This document shows positions 1 through 5,858 of a stretch of 9,990 nt of DNA, piece by piece. Below the pieces are notes generated by a model. That model saw only the letters and a program-made list of their open reading frames with translations, was not told the origin of the DNA and made no database searches. The translations under genes and the position numbers were made by a program. Source of the stretch: CBFGRV01 sp965651265 (GTDB lineage: Bacteria > Bacteroidota > Rhodothermia > Rhodothermales > VXPQ01); assembly GCA_965651265.1 (NCBI GenBank), contig CBFGRV010000094.1, forward strand, positions 1 to 9,990, given 5' to 3'. Numbering within the stretch: position 1 is the stretch's first letter; every line of letters starts with the position of its first letter.

Positions 1-72
1 CACAAATCCAGCTCTCGAAAATCCGATGTCACGGACACCCCTCTTCATCCCAAAATGGATCCCCTTTCACCC

Positions 73-1089
73 TCAAGAAGCATTCGAATCCTCTTCTTCG
101 ATAAGGGCCAGTACCGCGCGCGCCTTCTCTAGTGGAAGCTCCTCAACCGATTCATCCTCATGCAGGACCCATACCACGTTGCGGAAGATATCTACCTTCT
201 GAACGATGCCCGGCCCGAGATCCGTCGTGACCGGGGTATCGATCTGTGGGAAAGCGCGCAAGGCGTGCATGTACTGCTCAAGCTCGTAGTTGAGGCAGCA
301 CTTTAGTCGCCCGCATTGCCCCGAGAGCCGCACTGGATTCAAGGGGAGGTTCTGGATCTTGGCGGCCTGCGTAGAGACGGGCTTAAACTCCTGGAGCCAC
401 GTGGCACAGCATAGCTCCCGCCCGCACGACCCGATGCCGCCGAGACGAGCCGCCTCGTCGCGGGCGCCGATCTGACGCAGCTCCACGCGCGTGCGGAACT
501 GTCGCGCGAGATCCCGGACGAGTTGCCGAAAATCGACCCGATGATCGGCCGTGAAGTAGAAGGTGATCTTCTTGTGATCGAACTGCCACTCGACATCGAC
601 GAGCTTCATAGGAAGCTTGAGCCGGTCGATGGCCGTCCGCGCGATATGAAAGGCTTCGGCCTCCATCTCCCGGTTGGATTCCCACCGCTCGATGTCGGCG
701 AGCCCCGCCGATCGGATGATGCTGGGGACGCGCGTGTCATCCTCCAGGCCCTTTTGGCGCACGCGCAGCCGAACGAGCTCGCCCGTCATGTGGACCGTCC
801 CGAAGTCGACGCCGCGATCCGCCTGGACGATCACGAAGTCGCCCACCTGGAGGTCCATCTCGCGCGTGTTACGGTAAATGTCCTTACGCCCTGCCTTGAA
901 GGTGACCTCGACCAGGTCGTAAAGCACGGGAGGCTCGGTGACGCCAATCTCGTTCAGCCAGTCGTAGACATGCATGGCGGGGCAGCTCGAGGTGCCGCAT
1001 GCGCCGTCACCGGAGGATCCGCAGCCGCCCGAGCCACAGCCCCCTCCGCTGCCGCAGCCGCCGGAGCAGCCGCCCGTTTGTAATGGCAT
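73..1089 (-). CDS. ricT: PSP1-domain protein, RicT/YaaT family
   Basis: The 338-residue protein matches the PSP1 (RicT/YaaT) family. In Bacillus subtilis RicT forms an Fe-S-containing complex with RicA and RicF that assists RNase Y in mRNA maturation; elsewhere the role is largely inferred. The core (about residues 55-330) carries the diagnostic cysteine motifs: C222-GREL-C227-C228 and, after SGQ, C259-GRLK-C264-C265, which supply the likely cluster ligands. Residues 1-36 are a low-complexity Gly/Ser/Cys tail with cysteines at 8, 12, 18, 23, 31 and 36. This tail is familiar from Bacteroidota-type homologues and may bind metal. The ATG at 1089 is the only start that includes the tail; it has no Shine-Dalgarno sequence, and AT-rich bases precede it. 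The gene lies 82 bp downstream of holB in the same direction, a pairing also found in Bacillus, so co-transcription is likely. Family assignment is firm; the partners are not visible here. Confidence 0.9.
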   Translation of the reverse strand: MPLQTGGCSGGCGSGGGCGSGGCGSSGDGACGTSSCPAMHVYDWLNEIGVTEPPVLYDLVEVTFKAGRKDIYRNTREMDLQVGDFVIVQADRGVDFGTVHMTGELVRLRVRQKGLEDDTRVPSIIRSAGLADIERWESNREMEAEAFHIARTAIDRLKLPMKLVDVEWQFDHKKITFYFTADHRVDFRQLVRDLARQFRTRVELRQIGARDEAARLGGIGSCGRELCCATWLQEFKPVSTQAAKIQNLPLNPVRLSGQCGRLKCCLNYELEQYMHALRAFPQIDTPVTTDLGPGIVQKVDIFRNVVWVLHEDESVEELPLEKARAVLALIEEEDSNAS

Positions 1090-1114
1090 ATATAGAAGTC
1101 AGTATTCGATTGAA

Positions 1115-1144
1115 CTACGCGAACATGAGCCCTCCACAAGGAGG
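1115..1144 (-). promoter_or_regulatory. Small hairpin and possible 3-codon leader ORF between holB and ricT
   Basis: On the transcript strand CCTCC (1144-1140) can pair with GGAGG (1135-1131) across a TTGT loop. The second arm is a perfect Shine-Dalgarno core. It is followed three bases after GGAGGG by ATG TTC GCG TAG (1126-1115), a possible micro-ORF encoding M-F-A. The ricT start at 1089 lacks its own ribosome site, so the structure could influence ricT translation or be chance. The stem is only 5 bp and no function is proven. Confidence 0.25.
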
Positions 1145-1171
1145 TGAGCCGGCTGACAGGCCCTCGCACGA

Positions 1172-2347
1172 CTACGCCGTTCGGCGCAGCTCTTCATCGG
1201 CGAGCGGAACGTAGAGGGGCTCAGCCAACCGTCCACGCATGGCCCGCCCGATCCTTTGTGAAAGAACGGTTAACGTCAGGTTAACGTGTGCGTTTCGCTC
1301 GATCAAGTGGATGGCCTCCTCGATCACGCCCACCATCCCCTCCAGATCGGCATCCGGCAGGTTCTCGCTGAATTTCGCGACGGCATCCTTCTGGTCGACA
1401 TTCACGAGCGGCGCGTCCCCCCCCAGCGAACGGTGGAGGATGAGGTCGCGCACCCAGCGAAGCATAAGCTCGAGCACATTCTTGACCTGGTCACGCCCCA
1501 GCCGCGCCGTTTGGTCGACCAGATCGGCGAGTCGCTCGATGTTCCGCGCATAGGACATCCGCATGAAATCCAGCACCATCATGCGCAAACCCATGAGGTC
1601 GTCATTGCGCGCGAGATCGAGCGCCTCCATGTAGGATCCATCTGCCATGCGAGCCAGGGTCTCCGCGGCATCCGGATCGACCCCCTCGCGCTCGACGAGC
1701 GCCGCGGCGAGGGCCTCTGGAGGCAGCGGCTCAAATCGAAGACTCTGACACCTCGAGAGGATCGTCGGAAGGAGAAGATCCGGCCTGCTGGTCGTGAGGA
1801 TGAACACGGATCTCGGCGCCGGCTCCTCGAGCGTCTTTAGAAAGGCGTTGGCGGAGGCAGCGTTGAAGAGTTCCGCATCCGTGATGACCGTGACCTTGTA
1901 CCGGCCCTCGACCGGCGTCAGGCTCGTCGTCCGGATGATCTCCTCCCGCACGCGGTCGACATCGTAGATGGCCTGCTTATTGGACGATTTCGTCGGATCC
2001 CCCAGCGACGGGCGGCGGAGGAAATCGACGGCGGCGTATGGATTCCGGGCCAGAAGCTGCAAACGCTCGGCTACGGCAGAAGCATCTGTGTCCTTCGGCT
2101 GAGCGAAAAAGAACCGGAGGTCCGGATGGAGCATGCGCTCCACCCTCGAGCAGGCCCGGCATGCCCCGCACCCTTCGTCGCCTCCCCGCTCGCATAGCAG
2201 CGCCTTGGCGAATTCGATCGCCACCGCGCGCTTCCCGACGCCGTCGGGGCCGCGAAAAAGATAGGCATGGGCCACACGGCCGGCTGCGATAGCCCCGCGC
2301 AGCGCCTCGACAACGCGCCTCTGGTCGATTACGTTATTCCAGGACAT
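1172..2347 (-). CDS. holB: DNA polymerase III subunit delta prime (clamp loader)
   Basis: The 391-residue protein is the delta-prime subunit of the clamp-loader complex, which opens and loads the beta sliding clamp with delta and DnaX. The AAA+ fold is clear. It has a P-loop-like GPDGVGK at residues 33-39 and a four-cysteine zinc module (C52, C60, C63, C66). A Walker-B-like region ITDAELF at 155-161 precedes LKTLEEP (170-176). SRC at 198-200 is the sensor/arginine-finger motif typical of delta prime. The stretch between the zinc module and the Walker B region (about 80-150) is longer than in E. coli HolB (334 aa) and helps explain the extra length. The first residues, MSWNNVIDQ, match the usual N-terminus, fixing the ATG at 2347 although no Shine-Dalgarno is present; the leader is A-rich. 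ricT follows 82 bp downstream, and a repeat array lies upstream. Confidence 0.95.
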   Translation of the reverse strand: MSWNNVIDQRRVVEALRGAIAAGRVAHAYLFRGPDGVGKRAVAIEFAKALLCERGGDEGCGACRACSRVERMLHPDLRFFFAQPKDTDASAVAERLQLLARNPYAAVDFLRRPSLGDPTKSSNKQAIYDVDRVREEIIRTTSLTPVEGRYKVTVITDAELFNAASANAFLKTLEEPAPRSVFILTTSRPDLLLPTILSRCQSLRFEPLPPEALAAALVEREGVDPDAAETLARMADGSYMEALDLARNDDLMGLRMMVLDFMRMSYARNIERLADLVDQTARLGRDQVKNVLELMLRWVRDLILHRSLGGDAPLVNVDQKDAVAKFSENLPDADLEGMVGVIEEAIHLIERNAHVNLTLTVLSQRIGRAMRGRLAEPLYVPLADEELRRTA

Positions 2348-2366
2348 CTATGTTGTTTACTTTACA

Positions 2367-2380
2367 GATCCGGTAGGATC
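2367..2380. other. Short inverted repeat in the holB leader
   Basis: GATCC (2367-2371) and GGATC (2376-2380) are perfect complements across a GGTA loop, about 20 bp upstream of the holB start. It could be a leader hairpin or a binding site for a regulator. A 5-bp stem in GATC-rich sequence may also be chance. No convincing promoter boxes were seen around it. Confidence 0.25.
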
Positions 2381-2426
2381 GTGAAACTGACAAGATCGTA
2401 CGCCTCCTGGTCCCAAGTTGCAATGC

Positions 2427-2580
2427 GGCTCGGACACGACGTGGCTCGATCCTCCGACGCGGCTCCGACATATCGAGGCTCGATCCTCCGACGCGGCTCC
2501 GACATATCGAGGCTCGATCCTCCGACGCGGCTCCGACATAACGAGGCTCGATCCTCAAACGCGGCTCGATCCTCCGAGGG
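2427..2580. repeat. 34-bp tandem repeat array with degenerate edges
   Basis: Three consecutive 34-bp units lie at 2443-2476, 2477-2510 and 2511-2544. The first two are identical and the third differs by one base near its end. Each unit is made of two related halves: an 18-bp half GGCTCGATCCTCCGACGC and a 16-bp half GGCTCCGACATATCGA. A diverged 16-bp half precedes the array (2427-2442) and two diverged 18-bp halves follow it (2545-2562, 2563-2580), with looser GGCTC-type copies up to about 2642. Each unit junction creates the palindrome TCGAG-G-CTCGA (2473-2483, 2507-2517), with a one-mismatch copy at 2541-2551. The 34-bp period is not a multiple of three, which argues against a protein-coding repeat. 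The array fills most of the 345-bp gap between divergent holB and the lipoprotein gene. Nothing else convincing was seen in that gap apart from the small inverted repeat at 2367-2380. Confidence 0.9.
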
Positions 2581-2692
2581 CGCAAGCTTGTTCGATCGCG
2601 ACGCGGCTCATACGCAAAATGGCTCGATCGCCCACCCATCGAGGCGTCGAGATAGGACCATCCTCCGACCAACATAAACCTCACGAAAGCCG

Positions 2693-3430
2693 ATGTCATC
2701 CGTTCCGAGCTATTGTCGATTCCTCGCGGCGGCAGCATTCGCCTTGTTCGTTGCGGGATGTGATTCGGCCGAAGATCTGCCACCGCCCACGCTTGAAGGA
2801 ATCCTATCGAGCGACGAATTGCTCGTTTTTCGTCCCGGCCAGCCATTGCCGAGTGCCACGTTTTCCGTGCTCGGCTCCATCGAGGAGGACATTGCATACA
2901 CCTGGAACGCGAGCGCCGGCCAGTTTGAATCCACAGGCACGTCAGGTGGCGCCACCGGCCGCACCGTTCGCTGGCAGCCACCGGCGCGGGGCGGCACCTA
3001 CGTGATCAGCGTCGAGGCCGTTCGCGCGGATCAGGCTGTGGCGGATTCGACGAGCATCGAGGTGAGGCCCAGTGCAGCCGGCTCGTGGAGCGGTACCGTC
3101 GACCTCGTAGGCCAGGAGTACGATTGGGCGGAGTTCTGCATGACGATCTCCGACGACGATCTGCTGACACTGTACATCTACTCGGTACACTCTTTGGCCG
3201 GCGGCTCCGAGCGGGCCATGAGCGGGGGCGTGCTCGAGGATGCACAGGACTACGATTATCCAATCCTGACCGCATCCATAGGGAATGGCGATGAGGATGA
3301 TTTCATCGAACCCCTCCTCCTGACCGGAACGATCCACGAGACGGGCATGTCGTTTCAGGCCACCTTGGATATGGAGAATGGAGAAACGCTTGCCTTCATC
3401 CTGGCGCCCACGAGCCTCGGTTGCCAGTAG
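2693..3430 (+). CDS. Secreted lipoprotein with Ig/PKD-like domain, function unknown
   Basis: The 245-residue protein begins with a lipoprotein signal peptide: hydrophobic residues 9-22 end in a V-A-G-C lipobox, so C23 is the probable lipidated residue. Residues about 40-125 look like an Ig/PKD-type beta-sandwich. They include AYTWNASAGQFES, then TVRW, then GTYVISVEAV, matching the strand pattern of such domains. Residues 130-245 are a second beta-rich, acidic region starting GSWSGTVDLVG, compatible with a small beta-barrel or sandwich. C149 and C244 could form a disulfide outside the cytoplasm. No catalytic motif is recognisable, so the role (binding, envelope structure) is unknown. The ATG at 2693 directly starts the signal peptide; upstream there is only a weak purine run (GAAAG, 2685-2689). 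The gene stands alone, divergent from holB, with the repeat array in its upstream region. Confidence 0.8.
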   Translation: MSSVPSYCRFLAAAAFALFVAGCDSAEDLPPPTLEGILSSDELLVFRPGQPLPSATFSVLGSIEEDIAYTWNASAGQFESTGTSGGATGRTVRWQPPARGGTYVISVEAVRADQAVADSTSIEVRPSAAGSWSGTVDLVGQEYDWAEFCMTISDDDLLTLYIYSVHSLAGGSERAMSGGVLEDAQDYDYPILTASIGNGDEDDFIEPLLLTGTIHETGMSFQATLDMENGETLAFILAPTSLGCQ

Positions 3431-3439
3431 ATCCGTCCA

Positions 3440-3491
3440 AGGGCTCAGGCCGAATGATCGAGCCCTGACGAGTCGGACGCTTGATGCGTCC
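3440..3491 (+). terminator. Two consecutive hairpins after the lipoprotein gene
   Basis: AGGGCTC (3440-3446) pairs perfectly with GAGCCCT (3460-3466) across 13 bases. GGACGC (3475-3480) then pairs with GCGTCC (3486-3491) across TTGAT. They start 10 bp after the lipoprotein stop codon, a typical terminator position. No T-tract follows either stem directly; the nearest is TTTT at 3507-3510, so termination is an inference from position and structure. Confidence 0.4.
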
Positions 3492-3536
3492 CATCGGGTC
3501 ATGATCTTTTAAAGAAACATCCGAAAGTCGGGATGC

Positions 3537-3599
3537 TATATTACGGCCGTTGGCCGGATGTCGTTGTTGGGATTGGATGTGCCGATCCGGTCAAACGGC
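3537..3599 (+). promoter_or_regulatory. Possible -10 box and nested inverted repeat upstream of the tRNA
   Basis: TATATT (3537-3542) is a plausible -10 element for the tRNA; no good -35 box lies at the right spacing. Directly after it is a two-step inverted repeat. GCCGTT (3546-3551) pairs with AACGGC (3594-3599), and inside it CCGGAT (3554-3559) pairs with ATCCGG (3585-3590). The two steps are separated by a small internal loop and enclose a 25-base loop. The structure ends 19 bases before the tRNA and could be a folded 5' leader of the precursor or a regulator site. Confidence 0.35.
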
Positions 3600-3618
3600 A
3601 GCCCGGCGAGCCGACATC

Positions 3619-3692
3619 GGCGCGGTAGCTCAGCAGGTTAGAGCGTACGACTCATAATCGTAAGGTCGAGAGTTCGAGTCTCTCCCGCGCCA
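3619..3692 (+). tRNA. tRNA with CAT anticodon, probably elongator tRNA-Met
   Basis: A complete 74-nt cloverleaf can be folded by eye. The acceptor stem GGCGCGG (3619-3625) pairs with CCGCGCC (3685-3691). The D stem is GCTC/GAGC (3628-3631, 3641-3644) with a 9-nt loop containing GG. The anticodon stem is TACGA/TCGTA with loop CTCATAA (3651-3657), giving anticodon CAT at 3653-3655. The T stem is GAGAG/CTCTC with loop TTCGAGT (3673-3679). The discriminator is A3692. The next bases are CCT, so the 3' CCA is not encoded and must be added after transcription. CAT could also belong to the lysidine-modified isoleucine tRNA (AUA). The overall sequence looks closer to elongator methionine tRNA, and initiator is unlikely because the first pair is a normal G-C. 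The isomerase gene follows 43 bp downstream. Confidence 0.95.
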
Positions 3693-3735
3693 CCTCTCCA
3701 AACTCCAATACGTCGATTTACCGGTTGACCTTGCC

Positions 3736-4611
3736 ATGAAGAAACTCACCCGACGTCAATTTCTGGGCACAGGCGCCGCAGGACTGTTCGCGATGAAGGC
3801 GGCGATGGATTCGGCCGCGGCCGTCCGGGCGCGATTCGATGCGCCGATCTTCTTCCAGTACTGGGTCATCAGGGAGCCCGCCGGCAACGATCTGGACGGC
3901 ACCCTCAAACTGATGCGTGAGTTCGGATATGACGGCCTCGAGCTCTGTTCGCCGGTCGGCTACGGCCGTTTCGTGAAGTTCGAGACGACCGATCCTGTCG
4001 AGCTCCGACAGCGGATCGACGATGCGGGACTGCGCTGTCACAGCTCGCACTTCACGGCGAGCGAGATCCTTGGCGATAACGTGCACTCCGCCATCGAGCT
4101 GGCCGGGACGCTTCGTCTGGAGACGCTCTACATTGCCTCTGCCAATTTCAACGAGGGGAGAGCCACACTTGACCAGTGGAAGCAGTTTGCGGATGAAGCC
4201 AACGCCGCCGGCGAGATCGTCAAGGAGGCGGGCCTTCGGCTCGGCTACCACAACCACCTGATCGGGCCGGAAATCGACGGCAAGCCGCAATACGATCATG
4301 TGATGGAGTTGCTGGATCCCGACCTCGTCACCATGCAATTCCAGGTCGTGACGATCAGGGAGGGATACGACGTCATCGAATATCTCAACCGGTACGCCGG
4401 GCGGTTCAGCGCGCTGCATCTGTCCGACTACGATCCGGAGGCGGATGAGGGCGCGCCTCTCGGAAGTGGATCCGTCGACTGGCCGGCCCTGTTCGAGGCC
4501 GCCCGGAAGAGCGACATCGCCGACTACGGGTACATCGTCGAGGTCGAGACGGGAGATCCCTTCGTGGGCCTCGCCGAGAGCTATGCCTATCTGGATCAGC
4601 TGAATCTGTGA
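3736..4611 (+). CDS. Tat-exported sugar phosphate isomerase/epimerase-like TIM-barrel protein
   Basis: The 291-residue protein belongs to the xylose-isomerase-like TIM-barrel superfamily (AP endonuclease 2/IolE type). The N-terminus MKKLTRRQFLGTG has a twin-arginine motif (R6-R7) followed by a hydrophobic stretch to about residue 30, so it is probably exported folded. Family landmarks are YDGLEL (65-70), CHSSHF (101-106), GYHNH (170-174), GRFSALHLSDYD (222-233), PLGSGSVDWPALF (241-253) and IVEVETGDP (267-275). The position where many relatives carry a metal-binding Asp reads Q203 in MQFQVVTI, so metal binding may differ, or this may be a subfamily trait. Substrate is unknown; a periplasmic sugar or inositol-like compound is an inference from the fold. 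There is no Shine-Dalgarno before the ATG, but the Tat motif fixes the start. The gene follows the tRNA by 43 bp and converges on the DinB gene. Confidence 0.88.
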   Translation: MKKLTRRQFLGTGAAGLFAMKAAMDSAAAVRARFDAPIFFQYWVIREPAGNDLDGTLKLMREFGYDGLELCSPVGYGRFVKFETTDPVELRQRIDDAGLRCHSSHFTASEILGDNVHSAIELAGTLRLETLYIASANFNEGRATLDQWKQFADEANAAGEIVKEAGLRLGYHNHLIGPEIDGKPQYDHVMELLDPDLVTMQFQVVTIREGYDVIEYLNRYAGRFSALHLSDYDPEADEGAPLGSGSVDWPALFEAARKSDIADYGYIVEVETGDPFVGLAESYAYLDQLNL

Positions 4612-4737
4612 CCCGCGCCAGTCCGGCTATCCGACTCGCGTGTGCAACCACTGGCCTGGCCGCGACCTCTGGCTCACCCGACCGGCTGAGTCTGTGACCC
4701 GCGCCGGGCCCACGATGCCACAGGCCTGGCCGCGACC
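4600..4737. repeat. Imperfect direct duplication covering the end of the isomerase gene
   Basis: CTGAATCTGTGACCCGCGCC (4600-4619) recurs with one mismatch at 4686-4705. CTGGCCTGGCCGCGACC (4651-4667) recurs with one mismatch at 4721-4737. The order is the same in both copies, but the distance between the two blocks is 16 bp shorter in the second. The first copy contains the last codons and stop of the isomerase gene. This suggests an old local tandem duplication followed by drift and deletion in the 147-bp convergent gap. No clear terminator was seen in the gap. Confidence 0.75.
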
Positions 4738-4758
4738 ATTCGCTCGCCCGCGATCAGC

Positions 4759-5247
4759 TCATCCAGCAGCCCGGTCCCCCCACATCCTCCTGAGCAGCCG
4801 GATCTGCCCGGCGTGATACACATCGTGGGCTGCGATCCCAAGGATGTGAGCCCGAATGGTGAATTCTCCCCTTTTTTCGTCCAGCAAGGCTGGATCGACG
4901 GCCGCGACTGCATCGAGGAGTCGCCGGTGCCACTCCCTGAGTAGCTCGATGTCGTCTTTGAGGGCGGCGCGCGTCGGCTCGGTCGGGCGCTCGAAGAAGT
5001 TGGATCCGGGGAGTGAGAACGAGCCCGCCGCCTGGGAGTCGATAACTCGAAGCTCCCGATACTTCCAGTAGGCCGCGTGCACAATGTACTCCCACGCGTT
5101 GTGACGCCCCGGCTGGGGTCGCCACGCCGCCTCCTCGGGCTTGAGGCCCCGGATCGCGCCCATCAGGTTCGGGCCGTGCCATGAGCGCCGGTCGAAGCCT
5201 CGACTGAGATTCTCGAGGAGCTGGGTGATTTCGGGGTGGGTCGGCAT
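4759..5247 (-). CDS. DinB family protein
   Basis: The 162-residue protein matches the DinB/YfiT-like four-helix bundle superfamily, whose members bind a metal ion with three histidines and include thiol S-transferases. Candidate ligands are H57 in the second helix (HNAWEYIVH, 49-57) and H141 and H145 in HDVYHAGQI (141-149). ITQLLENLSRGFD (7-19) is the usual first helix, and AWEYIVHAAYW is typical of the damage-inducible DinB branch. The frame stays open to 5361, but the extra 38 residues are Arg/Pro-rich and unlike the family. I chose the ATG at 5247, which has purine-rich AGGATTGGAAATC just before it. The physiological substrate is unknown. It is transcribed away from the DUF486 gene and towards the isomerase gene. 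Confidence 0.85.
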   Translation of the reverse strand: MPTHPEITQLLENLSRGFDRRSWHGPNLMGAIRGLKPEEAAWRPQPGRHNAWEYIVHAAYWKYRELRVIDSQAAGSFSLPGSNFFERPTEPTRAALKDDIELLREWHRRLLDAVAAVDPALLDEKRGEFTIRAHILGIAAHDVYHAGQIRLLRRMWGDRAAG

Positions 5248-5387
5248 GATTTCCAATCCTGGGAACTTCCGGACGCGGCGACGTACTGCTCCGGTTTTCA
5301 CATCCGGGAGGTCCATCCCAGGCTTCCGCGCAAGTGTTAGGCGCGATCGAGGCCAAGGCAATATCTCTCGGTCAACTCGGACGCTAT

Positions 5388-5413
5388 CGCCGGGATGTCA
5401 CCTCTGCCCGGCG
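5388..5413. promoter_or_regulatory. 7-bp perfect inverted repeat before the DUF486 gene
   Basis: CGCCGGG (5388-5394) and CCCGGCG (5407-5413) are perfect complements across a 12-base spacer, ending 15 bases before the membrane-protein start. It may be a leader hairpin that limits ribosome access or a dimeric regulator site shared with the divergent DinB gene. No clear promoter boxes were found in the 181-bp divergent gap. Confidence 0.35.
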
Positions 5414-5428
5414 TCAACATCATCCAGA

Positions 5429-5785
5429 ATGAACGCGATGAATATGCGGATCGTCATCACGACGATCCTCTTGCTTGTTTGCTCAAACGTCTTCATGACG
5501 TTCGCGTGGTATGCCCATCTGAAAAACCTCAGCGAGAAGCCGTGGTTCGTGGCCGTGGTCGTCAGCTGGGGCATCGCCTTCTTCGAGTACCTGCTCCAGG
5601 TGCCTGCGAATCGAATCGGCTACACGAGCCTGGAACTTGCGCAGCTCAAAATCCTGCAGGAGGTCATCACGCTGTCCGTGTTCGTCCCGTTCGCCGTGCT
5701 GTACATGAAGCAGCCGATGAAGCTGGATTTCCTCTGGGCGGGATTGTGCCTCGTCGGCGCGGTGTACTTCATGTTTCGATCGTAG
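5429..5785 (+). CDS. Small DMT-superfamily membrane protein (DUF486/COG3169)
   Basis: The 118-residue protein is almost entirely hydrophobic with four predicted membrane segments, at about residues 6-28, 37-58, 68-91 and 97-115. Its sequence, including NVFMTFAWYAHL (19-30), FFEYLLQVPANRIGY (50-64) and QLKILQEVITL (71-81), fits the DUF486 family of drug/metabolite-transporter-like proteins. Usual length is about 110-120 residues, so it is complete. No transport substrate is known; such four-helix proteins normally work as dimers. The start is uncertain: ATGs at 5429, 5438 and 5444 would give 118, 115 or 113 residues, none with a good ribosome site. The frame extends upstream to 5141, but that part overlaps DinB and is not hydrophobic. 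It is divergent from DinB and convergent with the PQQ dehydrogenase gene. Confidence 0.85.
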   Translation: MNAMNMRIVITTILLLVCSNVFMTFAWYAHLKNLSEKPWFVAVVVSWGIAFFEYLLQVPANRIGYTSLELAQLKILQEVITLSVFVPFAVLYMKQPMKLDFLWAGLCLVGAVYFMFRS

Positions 5786-5791
5786 ATCGTG

Positions 5792-5816
5792 CCCTACGGC
5801 GATATTCCGTTTAGGG
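5792..5816. terminator. Possible bidirectional terminator hairpin
   Basis: CCCTACGG (5792-5799) can pair with CCGTTTAGGG (5807-5816), giving 8 bp with a two-T bulge and a 7-base loop. It lies 7 bp after the membrane-protein stop in the 73-bp gap between convergent genes, so it could serve both. There is no strong T-tract on either side. Confidence 0.35.
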
Positions 5817-5858
5817 TTACGGCTTCCGCGCGGGCCTTGCGAGTAGCCGGCATCCACG

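Noticed and set aside
523..1083. 186-residue plus-strand open frame opposite ricT
   Set aside because: It is a shadow of the GC-rich ricT codons, with no recognisable domain.
2427..2642. CRISPR array
   Set aside because: The repeats abut with no unique spacers, and no cas gene is nearby; it is a plain tandem repeat.
2334..3005. Repeat-containing open frames on both strands (Arg/Ser/Pro-rich products)
   Set aside because: They arise from GC-rich repeats with a 34-bp period read in shifting frames and overlap the lipoprotein gene; no family resemblance.
4774..4783. Possible frameshift at a run of six C in the 3' end of the DinB gene
   Set aside because: The frame already ends soon after the HAGQI motif, as DinB proteins normally do, so no shift is needed.
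5248..5361. 38-residue N-terminal extension of the DinB protein
   Set aside because: The segment is Arg/Pro-rich and unlike DinB proteins; the ATG at 5247 has a purine-rich leader and starts at the family's first helix.
5141..5428. Upstream extension of the DUF486 frame
   Set aside because: It overlaps DinB, is Arg-rich and soluble-looking, and exceeds the normal family length.
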